Shown: in pieces, positions 36,821-44,109 of the stretch
Position numbering within the stretch: the stretch's first letter is position 1
Layout of the letters: every line of letters begins with the position of its first letter
Assembly (NCBI RefSeq): GCF_001006805.1
Contig: NZ_LN811353.1
Coordinates: 396,487-460,486, forward strand
From: Microvirga massiliensis
GTDB taxonomy: Bacteria; Pseudomonadota; Alphaproteobacteria; Rhizobiales; Beijerinckiaceae
Direction: 5' to 3'
Length of the DNA stretch: 64,000 nt
Notes under the pieces: generated by a model
Databases searched by the model: none
Seen by the model: the letters and a program-made list of their open reading frames with translations, nothing else
What the model was told of the DNA's origin: nothing
Program-made: the position numbers and the translations under genes

Positions 36821-37477
36821 ATGGCGAAAGCAGCAATTGCGCTTGTAAATCAGCAGCCACTTCTTCTGAGAGGAGTATCGGCGTTTTTCGACACGAGGGA
36901 AGATTTCACGATTGTCGCGAATAGCATGTCTATTGCTGATGCGGTAACAATAACGGCGAAATACAACCCCAATGTAATCCTCTTCGACCTGGATGGCTCC
37001 GGCAAGGCCATCAAGGCGATATCCGAAATCGCGCAGCAAGGCCGGACCAGAATCGTCATCTTTACTCCGGTCACGAATGTCGAAGCCGCCGTTCGAGCCT
37101 TGGAGGCGGGCGCGGCGGCTTACGTATCGTCCTGGAACGCGCCCGACGAGCTGATGAGTGCCATCGAATGTGTCCTGAGAGGACAGACGTTCATTAGTCC
37201 GGCCATCGCTTCGAAGGTGATTGCCTCGCTGCGGGCGGCGTCACAAAAGAAATCTGCCATGAACTCGAAACGGCTTACCGTTCGCGAGGACCAGATCATA
37301 TCCCTGCTGCTGAAGGGCAAGACCAACAGGGAAATCGCATCCCAACTCGGGTTGAGCGAGAGGACCATAAAGCACTACATGGGCCTGCTCATGCAGAAGC
37401 TCGACGCAAGAAACAGGCTCGAGCTCGCCCTCGCCGCAAAGACCTTCCAACCACAACACGCGCCCGTGTTCAATTAG
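36821..37477 (+). CDS. LuxR/NarL-type regulator with degenerate receiver
   Basis: The 218-aa product has a receiver-like domain (1-120) and a C-terminal LuxR helix-turn-helix (LTVREDQIISLLLKGKTNREIA, ending LSERTIKHYMGLLMQKL). The acidic pair expected near residue 9 is replaced (ALVNQQPLLLRG). An Asp remains at the phosphoacceptor strand (ILFDLDGSG), but the conserved Lys is missing (AAYVSSWNAP). It is therefore probably controlled without standard phosphorylation. No kinase gene adjoins it. Codon use and GC are lower than in neighbouring genes. Confidence 0.85.
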   Translation: MAKAAIALVNQQPLLLRGVSAFFDTREDFTIVANSMSIADAVTITAKYNPNVILFDLDGSGKAIKAISEIAQQGRTRIVIFTPVTNVEAAVRALEAGAAAYVSSWNAPDELMSAIECVLRGQTFISPAIASKVIASLRAASQKKSAMNSKRLTVREDQIISLLLKGKTNREIASQLGLSERTIKHYMGLLMQKLDARNRLELALAAKTFQPQHAPVFN

Positions 37478-37521
37478 GGGGGCCGGTCTGCCTCCAAATG
37501 GATGAGCCAGACCAGGATTGT

Positions 37522-37551
37522 GAGCCGTTTTCACGAGAGTGAAAACGGCTC
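37522..37551 (+). terminator. 13-bp perfect hairpin after the orphan regulator
   Basis: GAGCCGTTTTCAC and GTGAAAACGGCTC pair perfectly around a GAGA tetraloop and are followed by TGAAGTTTT. It is probably the terminator of the LuxR-type gene. Confidence 0.65.
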
Positions 37552-37678
37552 TGAAGTTTTGCAGGGTCGCGACAGGATATGATCCCGTTGAGAGTTTCGT
37601 TGTCTCGTACCTATTGACATTCCAGCGTTTCCTCTCGTTGACCGATTTCCCAGAGCGGTTACGCGGCAGACCCACACC

Positions 37679-37750
37679 GTTGTTGCGAGCCGCAGGCGAG
37701 GAGAACCATCCTGAGACGGGTAGATTGCTTCACTTCGTTCGCAATGACGG
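37679..37750. repeat. Dispersed palindromic repeat, copy 6
   Basis: The left arm is GTTGTTGCGAGCCGCAGGCG. The right arm is TAGATTGCTTCACTTCG followed by TTCGCAATGACG. Confidence 0.85.
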
Positions 37751-37866
37751 AGTGGGCGTGAATACGCGAGGTGCACAGCCGGGAATGGAAATGGACGCCG
37801 GACCCACTGTGCAGTCTTTGCGAGCCGTCGGCACAGTGCACGCACAGCCCTTTCCGCCGCCTCCAC

Positions 37867-37945
37867 CGTCATTGCGAACGAAGTGAAGCAATCTACCCAT
37901 CGCCGCACGCGCTCCTGGATGGCTTCACTGCGTTAAAAATGAAAG
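37867..37945. repeat. Dispersed palindromic repeat, copy 7
   Basis: The left arm is CGTCATTGCGAACGAAGTGA. The right arm is degraded (GGCTTCACTGCGTTAAAAAT), so this copy is decaying. Confidence 0.8.
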
Positions 37946-37979
37946 GCAAAGTGGAAAAGGCATTCGCCGCATCCGCAGT

Positions 37980-38017
37980 GCTGTCACCTCGGGATAGGTG
38001 TTATCTCCGGTGACAGC
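37980..38017. repeat. Interrupted inverted repeat, possible IS end relic
   Basis: GCTGTCACC and GGTGACAGC are perfect 9-bp arms separated by 20 bp that themselves contain partial complementarity (GGATA/TATC). The TGTCACC core recalls the IS relic at 10165-10357, but no transposase fragment is evident. Confidence 0.4.
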
Positions 38018-38396
38018 GCATTCGATATCAGGAACGGCGCTGGGTCGAGCAGACCGAGGCGGCCTATACACGGTTCGTGGCGGGCTGGACGCCACGCGGC
38101 CACCGATCCGGACAGGTGCGCACGGGTGCTCCAACGGAGGAGCGACGATAGAGGCTGCGCGGCAGGAATTGCACCTCAAGCCCTGCTCTTTGCCATGGAG
38201 TCACCCGCGCGCCAGAGAAGAATACACCCGCTTCACGCAAAAAGCTCTTGTCAATTCACATCGGTCGTGAACCCGTGATCAACGGTGTGCCCATGGCGCA
38301 CGCGGTCGAAAGCATGGCCTCTGATCCGAGGCCGACCTGTTGCTCATCGCGTCCATTCCGCCGGAAGCCCGGCTGCCATTAGCAGGCCTTCCGGGA

Positions 38397-39704
38397 TCAC
38401 TCCTCCCGGAAGGCCTTGGCGAACTGATCGGTCAGAGGCTTCGTCAGGTAGGTGATCGCGGTCCGCTCCCGCGTCGTCACGAACACCTCGACCGGCATGC
38501 CCGGCCTGAGCGGCTGCTCGCCAAGCTTCTCGAGCTCGTCCGGGGCAACCTGGAGGTCGGCCAGGTAGTGGACCGTGTTCGTCGCCGGATCGCGCGTGGT
38601 CGCGGCCGAGATATACACGACCTCGCCCTTCAGTTCGGGCGTGGTGCGCTGGTTGAACGCCGAGAACCGGAGCCTGGCGGGCTGGCCGACGTGGACCTGA
38701 TCCACGTCCACCGGCGAGAGCTTCGCCTCGATCTTGAGCCTGGCCTTCTCCGGCACGATGGTTGCGAGGGTCTCCGCGGGGGTGATGACGCCGCCGACGG
38801 TGTGGACTGACAGCTCGTTCACGGTCCCGGAGATGGGCGCCCGGATGTCCGTCCGCGAGAGCCGGTCCTCGAGCGCGGTGCGGCGGTCGTTGAGCTCGGA
38901 GATCCGGGTTCCCACCGCGCTGAGTTCCTTCTGAGCCTCGGTCCGGGCATTCTCGTCGATCGAGATGATCTGCAATTTGACGCTGCTCGTCCGGGCACGG
39001 GCGCGGGCGATGCTTGCCTCGATCTCGCCGACCTTGCCCGTGAGACGGGCGAGGTCGCGGGTGATTCCGTAGAGCCGGGATGTCTCGATCAGCCGCTTCT
39101 CGGCGAGGCCCTTGAGCTTGTCGTGCTCCGCCCGGACCAAGTCGCGCTCGAGACCCTTCGCGGACTGCTGGGCCTGAAGGCCTTTGATCTCCTGCTCGAG
39201 CTGGAGGATCTCGGAGCGGAGTTGCTCCTTCTGGCTCTCGCGGTGCGTCCGGTTGCCCTCGAACAGCCTCGCCTCCCCATAGGCGACGAGATCGGCCTGC
39301 GTCACCGGGATGGCCTCGGCCGGCGACAGCGAAATGGCATCGAGCCCGTCGCGCTCCGCGACCAGCCTTGCCCGCCTGGCGGCGAGCTCGGAAAGCTGGG
39401 AGCGGACGATCGAGAGCTCGGCCCGGGTCTGCACGTCGTCGAGGCGCAGCATCACCTGCCCGGCCTCGACGAAGTCTCCTTCCCGGACCGCGATCTCGCT
39501 GACGATGCCCCCGTCCCGGTGCTGCACCAGCTTCAGGTTCCGGTCGACCTTGACGGTTCCCTGGGCAATCACTGAGCCGTTGATCTGGGCGATCGCCGCC
39601 CAGCCGCCGCACCCGACGACCAGCATTGCCCCCAGAAGGATTCCCGCGGTGACCCGGCCCCCCAGGCGAAAATCATCGCTGCCGTCCTCTTCGCGCCTGC
39701 TCAT
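38397..39704 (-). CDS. HlyD-family type I secretion periplasmic adaptor (peroxidase island)
   Basis: The 435-aa membrane-fusion protein has an N-terminal helix (about 18-38), the barrel segment LVQHRDGGIVSEIAVREGDFV, a coiled-coil hairpin (about 95-280), and IRAPISGTVNELSVHTVGG. The C-terminal PGMPVEVFVTTRERTAITYL matches the PrtE group. It is the last gene of the island on the minus strand, 50 bp after the 825-aa RTX gene. With the ABC gene it completes the inner-membrane part of the exporter. The outer-membrane TolC partner must be elsewhere. Confidence 0.92.
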   Translation of the reverse strand: MSRREEDGSDDFRLGGRVTAGILLGAMLVVGCGGWAAIAQINGSVIAQGTVKVDRNLKLVQHRDGGIVSEIAVREGDFVEAGQVMLRLDDVQTRAELSIVRSQLSELAARRARLVAERDGLDAISLSPAEAIPVTQADLVAYGEARLFEGNRTHRESQKEQLRSEILQLEQEIKGLQAQQSAKGLERDLVRAEHDKLKGLAEKRLIETSRLYGITRDLARLTGKVGEIEASIARARARTSSVKLQIISIDENARTEAQKELSAVGTRISELNDRRTALEDRLSRTDIRAPISGTVNELSVHTVGGVITPAETLATIVPEKARLKIEAKLSPVDVDQVHVGQPARLRFSAFNQRTTPELKGEVVYISAATTRDPATNTVHYLADLQVAPDELEKLGEQPLRPGMPVEVFVTTRERTAITYLTKPLTDQFAKAFREE

Positions 39705-39754
39705 GTCCTCAACTCCCCAAATACCGTGGATTGCGGCAACAGGTGTTGCCGCGC

Positions 39755-42232
39755 CTATGCGTGCTCGACGATCACCAGGGCCTGCCGCCCTTCCAGGTGG
39801 ATCGAGATCTCGTAGATGCCGTCGCGGTCGAGGTCGGCCTCGATCACCGTCCGGTCGATCGCCTCGGACTTCTCGTGCCGGAAGCGGATCCGTGCATCGT
39901 CCTCGTCGACCTTCTTGCCGTAGACGGCCTCGAACTGGTTCTCGAGCTTGTCGAAGACCTTCTCGAAGATGTCGAACTTCGACATCCTGATCCGGTCGCC
40001 GGCCTTGAAGTCGACGATCTCGTGGATGACCGGCGCGGGCGCACTCGCCTGGGGCGGGGTGGTGAACTCGAACAGGTCGTCACCCTCGCCGCCTTCGAGC
40101 ACCACCGCGTCGGACCCGACGATGAAGTGATCGTCGCCCGATCCGCCGATCACGGTCTCGAAGCCGCTGATCGTGTCGTTGCCGATGTCGATGCCGCTGG
40201 CCGTCCCGGCGGCCAGGTCGACGACGATCCCCGCCTCGAAGGCCGAGTAGTCGAGGGTGTCGCAACCCTCGCCCCCGTCGTAGACGTCGTCTTCGCCGTC
40301 AGCCGCGGCACGGACGATGTCGTTCCCGGCCCCTCCCGACACGACGTCCTGCCCGGCGCCGTCATGCAGGCAATCGTCCCCGGCCCCGCCGTCCAGCGTG
40401 TCGTCGCCCGCGCCGCCGTCCAGCGAGTCGTTCCCACTCCCTCCGTCCAGCAGGTCATCGCCGCCGCGGCCGAGAATCCAGTCGTCGCCTGCGCTGCCCA
40501 GAAGGGTCTCGCTCCCTTCGCTCCCGGCGATCGTGTCGTCGCCCGATCCGCCGATCACCCGCTCGAAGCCCTCGATCGTGTCGTTGCCGATCTCGATCCC
40601 GCTCGCCGTCCCGGCCACGAGATCCACCTCGGCCCCGCACTCCGTGGCCGACAGGTCGAGCGTGTCGGTCCCGGCGCCGCCGTCGAAGACGTCGTCCTCC
40701 CGATCGAGGGTGACGACGACGTGGTCGTCCCCCTCGCCGCCCGAGACCGTGTCCCGTCCGGCTCCGTCGACGAGCACGTCCGCCCCGGCCCCGCCGTCGA
40801 TCAGGTCGTTGCCGTCGCCGCCGATGATCAGGTCGTCGCCGTCGCCGCCGTACAGGACGTCATTGCCCTCGTTGCCCTCGATCAGGTCGTCGCCGGCATC
40901 GCCGTGGATGACGTCGTCGCCCGCCCCGCCGAACAGGCTGTCGTTCCCGTTGCCGCCGTGGATCTGGTCGTTGCCGGCGTCCCCGAAGATGACGTCGTCG
41001 CCGTCGTCCCCGAACAGCCGGTCGTCGCCGTTCCCGCCGGAGATCCAATCGTTCCCGGCCCCGCCGATAATGATGTCGTTGCCGTCCCCGCCGTGCAGGA
41101 CATCGTCGCCCGCCCCGCCGACGATGTGATCGTCGCCGGCCCCGCCGTCGATCAGGTCGTTCCCGCCACGCCCGTAGATCAGGTCGTCCCCGGCCCCTCC
41201 CGCGATCTCGTCGGCGCATTCGGTCCCGACGAGGATATCATCGCCCTCCGTCCCGGCGATCGGTGGGTTCGCGACCACCGAGAAGTAGGCGTGCTGAACG
41301 ACCGAGGCCTTCCCGTCCGTGACCTCGTAGGTGACGGTGACCGGGCCGAGGCCGTTCGGATCGAAGAGCCAGCCCGTTTCGCCCCAGGTGATGCTGCCGG
41401 ACGAGACCGTCAGGTTGCGGACCGACAGGGCATCCCCGTCGGGATCCCAGGCATTCGCCAGGAGGTCCGAAAGGCCGATGAGCACGACCGCGCAGCCGAA
41501 CGCATCGTGGAGATAGACGGGGCCGCTCGTCCGCGGCGCCCGGTTGACGGGATGCCGGGGATCCCCGTCGTCTCCGTCGTCTTCGCCGGGAGTGCCGTCC
41601 CCCGGGACTCCCCCGTCCTCGTCCGGGCGGGCATCAACGGGGTCTCCCGTGTCACGACCGGGATGGCCGTCAGACGGCTGTCCACCCGCCGGCCCCAGCC
41701 CCCCGGCTCCCGCATGGCCGCCCCGTCCGCCCCCTCCCGGGGCCACGTTGTCGTTCGCCACCGCCAGCGTGCCCAGGAACCGCGCGAGCCCGCTCACGTC
41801 GATGGGCTGGGAGAATCCCCGGGTGAAAGGCTCAGGGATATGGAGCGGCGGCGAGTCCACCAGCATGAACTCCGCCGACGGGAGGCGCTCGTCGAAGAAC
41901 GTGCTGGAGCCGATCCGGCGCGGCTGACCCTCCGCGCCCGACAGGGCGGCGGTCCGGTTGACCGGGTCCGGCGCCGCCATGGCCATCCCGGTGTCGATGA
42001 GCCTCAGGCGCGGCGCCCCGTCCTCCTCCGGCTGGCCGGGCGCCGGATCCTCGGGGGGAACCCGGGTCCAGCCCGGAAGCGCGCTCTTCAGGTAGGCCGC
42101 GAGGCCGAACAGCAGGGCGCCGACCGCCAGGGGCGTCCGCGAGGGCTTGTCCTCCTTGAGCAGGTAACGCTCGCGGGAGGCGACCTCGCCCTTGCCGTCG
42201 TCGGTTCTCGTTCCCTTGACGTCGATAATCAT
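39755..42232 (-). CDS. RTX calcium-binding protein with N-terminal hydrophobic segment
   Basis: The 825-aa product has a polar start, a hydrophobic stretch at about 33-54 (TPLAVGALLFGLAAYL), a Pro/Gly/Asp-rich linker, and a cadherin-like domain near 250-330 (LANAWDPDGDALSVRNLTV). A long array of GGxGxDxUx nonapeptides follows, interrupted by spacers such as GIEIGNDTIEGFE, and then a C-terminal secretion-type domain. It lies between the exporter genes and its ATG overlaps the ABC stop (ATGA). It may be a second substrate or a surface or membrane-tethered accessory. Function unknown. Confidence 0.85.
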   Translation of the reverse strand: MIIDVKGTRTDDGKGEVASRERYLLKEDKPSRTPLAVGALLFGLAAYLKSALPGWTRVPPEDPAPGQPEEDGAPRLRLIDTGMAMAAPDPVNRTAALSGAEGQPRRIGSSTFFDERLPSAEFMLVDSPPLHIPEPFTRGFSQPIDVSGLARFLGTLAVANDNVAPGGGGRGGHAGAGGLGPAGGQPSDGHPGRDTGDPVDARPDEDGGVPGDGTPGEDDGDDGDPRHPVNRAPRTSGPVYLHDAFGCAVVLIGLSDLLANAWDPDGDALSVRNLTVSSGSITWGETGWLFDPNGLGPVTVTYEVTDGKASVVQHAYFSVVANPPIAGTEGDDILVGTECADEIAGGAGDDLIYGRGGNDLIDGGAGDDHIVGGAGDDVLHGGDGNDIIIGGAGNDWISGGNGDDRLFGDDGDDVIFGDAGNDQIHGGNGNDSLFGGAGDDVIHGDAGDDLIEGNEGNDVLYGGDGDDLIIGGDGNDLIDGGAGADVLVDGAGRDTVSGGEGDDHVVVTLDREDDVFDGGAGTDTLDLSATECGAEVDLVAGTASGIEIGNDTIEGFERVIGGSGDDTIAGSEGSETLLGSAGDDWILGRGGDDLLDGGSGNDSLDGGAGDDTLDGGAGDDCLHDGAGQDVVSGGAGNDIVRAAADGEDDVYDGGEGCDTLDYSAFEAGIVVDLAAGTASGIDIGNDTISGFETVIGGSGDDHFIVGSDAVVLEGGEGDDLFEFTTPPQASAPAPVIHEIVDFKAGDRIRMSKFDIFEKVFDKLENQFEAVYGKKVDEDDARIRFRHEKSEAIDRTVIEADLDRDGIYEISIHLEGRQALVIVEHA

Positions 42233-44001
42233 GCCGGAACCCTCTCGGTTGCGATCGGCCTCGCACGGGGCACGGAGGCCGACGCGACCTCACCCGGCGG
42301 CGCGCGCCGCACGGTGCCCCCGATGATCTCCTCCTTCGACCCGAAGGCCGTCATGCGCCCGTTCTGGATCACCGCGACGAGATCGACCGCCACCAGGGCG
42401 CTCGGGCGATGCGCGATGACGAGGGCGATGCCGCCCCGGGCCCGGATGGCCTGGATGGCCTCCGTCAGCGCGGTCTCGCCCTCGGCGTCGAGGTTGGAGT
42501 TGGGCTCGTCCATGACCACCAGGAACGGATCCCGGTAGAGCGCGCGCGCGAGGCCGATGCGCTGCCGCTGCCCGGCCGAGAGCGCAGCCCCCTGCGGGCC
42601 GAGGCGGGTCCGGTAGCCTTCCGGCAGGCGCACGATCATCTCGTGGATGCCGGCGGCCTGCGCCGCCGCCACGATCGCCCGGGGATCGGCCGATGGGTCG
42701 AAGCGGGAGATGTTCTCCTCGACCGTCCCGTTGAGGAGCGACACGTCCTGCGGCAGGTAGCCGACGTGGCCCCCGAGCTCCTCCTCGTCCCACTGGGTGA
42801 GTTCGGCCCCATCCAGGCGGACGCTGCCCCGGAGCACCGGCCAGATCCCGATGAGCGCCCGCACCAGGGTGGTCTTGCCGCCGCCGCTCGGGCCGATGAT
42901 GCCGAGCGCCTGCCCGGCCCTGAGGTCGAAGCCGACCTCACTGAGCAGCACCCGGCCGGAATCCGGGGCCGCGACCGTGATGCCCTCGACCTTGAGCGAG
43001 CGGTGCGGGGCGGGCAGCGGCATGGGCCGCTCGAGATCCGCGAGGGCGATCACCGTCTCCTTGAGGCGCCGGAACGAGTCGCGCGCGGCGACCGTGGCCT
43101 TCCAGTTGCCGATCGCGAGGTCCACGGGCGCAAGGGCCCGGGCGGAGGCCACGGAGGCCGCGATGATCGCGCCCGCCGAGAGCTCGCCCTGGATCGTCAG
43201 GTAAGCGCCGAGGCCGAGCACTGCCGATTGCAGGATCATCCGCAGCACGCGCGAGATCGCCCCGAAGCTGCCGCTGATATCGTTAGTGCGCGTCTGGAGC
43301 TTCAGGTGCTCGGCATTGGCGCGGTCGAACCGCCCGACGGCGCGGCGCGCCATGCCCATGGCCTTGAGGATCTCGGCGTTGCGGGCGTTCGAATCCGCGA
43401 TCGCGTTGCGCTCGATCACCGCCTGGTGGGTCGCTCCGCTCCACCGCCGGGTCATGATCTCGGTGGTGATCGTGAGCAGCGTTAGGACGAAGGCGCCCCC
43501 GAGGGTCAGGGCGCCGAGCAGCGGGTGCAGGAGGTAGACGAAGACGAGGTAGAGGGGCATCCAGGGCAGGTCGAACAGGGCCACCGGGCCCTGGCTGCCG
43601 AGAAAGCCCCGCACCGTGTCGACGTCGCGGCCGCGCTCGAGGGCTTCGGCAGTCGAGAAGCCGAAGCGCGGCATGTCGATCGCGACCTGGTGGGCGAGCG
43701 GCGCGAGGCGCTTGTCGAGCCGCGCCCCGACCCGCACGAGCACCTGGGAGCGGATCACGTCGAACAGGCCCTGGAACAGGTAGAGGCCGATCGCCAGGGC
43801 CGAGAGGGCGACCAGCGTCGGGATGCTGCCGCTCGACAGCGCCCGGTCGTAGATCTGGAGCATGTAGAACGAGCCGGTCAGCGCCAGGACGTTGACGATG
43901 CCCGAGACCGAGAACAGGAAGACGACGATGCCCCGCAGGCCCTGCGTCATCCTCTCGGCCGCCTTCCGCTTCTGGGCCGACGTGAAGTTGCTGCCGCGCA
44001 T
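42229..44001 (-). CDS. Type I secretion system permease/ATPase, PrtD family (peroxidase island)
   Basis: A 590-aa ABC exporter. A membrane domain spans about 25-300. The ATPase has Walker A GPSGGGKTT, Q-loop YLPQDVS, the signature variant LSAGQ (Ala for the usual Gly), Walker B FLVVMDEPNSN and H-loop AHRPS. It starts 108 bp after the peroxidase frame, past two hairpins, and overlaps the downstream RTX gene by 4 bp. It most likely exports the peroxidase and/or the 825-aa RTX protein. Confidence 0.93.
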   Translation of the reverse strand: MRGSNFTSAQKRKAAERMTQGLRGIVVFLFSVSGIVNVLALTGSFYMLQIYDRALSSGSIPTLVALSALAIGLYLFQGLFDVIRSQVLVRVGARLDKRLAPLAHQVAIDMPRFGFSTAEALERGRDVDTVRGFLGSQGPVALFDLPWMPLYLVFVYLLHPLLGALTLGGAFVLTLLTITTEIMTRRWSGATHQAVIERNAIADSNARNAEILKAMGMARRAVGRFDRANAEHLKLQTRTNDISGSFGAISRVLRMILQSAVLGLGAYLTIQGELSAGAIIAASVASARALAPVDLAIGNWKATVAARDSFRRLKETVIALADLERPMPLPAPHRSLKVEGITVAAPDSGRVLLSEVGFDLRAGQALGIIGPSGGGKTTLVRALIGIWPVLRGSVRLDGAELTQWDEEELGGHVGYLPQDVSLLNGTVEENISRFDPSADPRAIVAAAQAAGIHEMIVRLPEGYRTRLGPQGAALSAGQRQRIGLARALYRDPFLVVMDEPNSNLDAEGETALTEAIQAIRARGGIALVIAHRPSALVAVDLVAVIQNGRMTAFGSKEEIIGGTVRRAPPGEVASASVPRARPIATERVPA

Positions 44002-44057
44002 CCGATCCCCCGTGCCGCCGTTCCGTGTGTCGATTGGTATTGGTGTTGAAGTTGGTG

Positions 44058-44104
44058 GCGGACGGGCCGGGTGGCCCGTCCGCGGTGGCGCCTCGGCGAG
44101 GCGC
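44058..44104 (-). terminator. Two tandem hairpins between peroxidase and exporter genes
   Basis: GCGGACGGGCC/GGCCCGTCCGC (11 bp, 4-nt loop, 44058-44083) and GCGCCTC/GAGGCGC (7 bp, 3-nt loop, 44088-44104) are both perfect. No T tract follows. The position between substrate and exporter suggests partial attenuation or mRNA 3' protection. Confidence 0.55.
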
Positions 44105-44109
44105 GGGTC

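Larger units (their letters stand above)
37478..38396. other. 919-bp gene-poor interval
   Basis: It contains a strong hairpin (37522-37551), two palindromic repeat copies and an inverted repeat at 37980-38017. The part from 38018 to 38396 has short open frames on both strands that I cannot identify and do not call as genes. Confidence 0.5.

Noticed and set aside
38018..38270. Open frames on both strands after the inverted repeat
   Set aside because: Translations are Arg/Pro/Ala-rich with no motif, and start sites lack ribosome signals. Left as unexplained sequence.
40700..41250. Dense short repeats resembling an array
   Set aside because: They are in-frame RTX nonapeptide codons of variable sequence, not identical direct repeats with unique spacers, so not CRISPR.
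39731..42538. A 935-codon open frame on the plus strand
   Set aside because: It is antisense to the RTX repeats. Repetitive GGxGxD codons leave the opposite strand free of stops, and the translation is low complexity with no domain.
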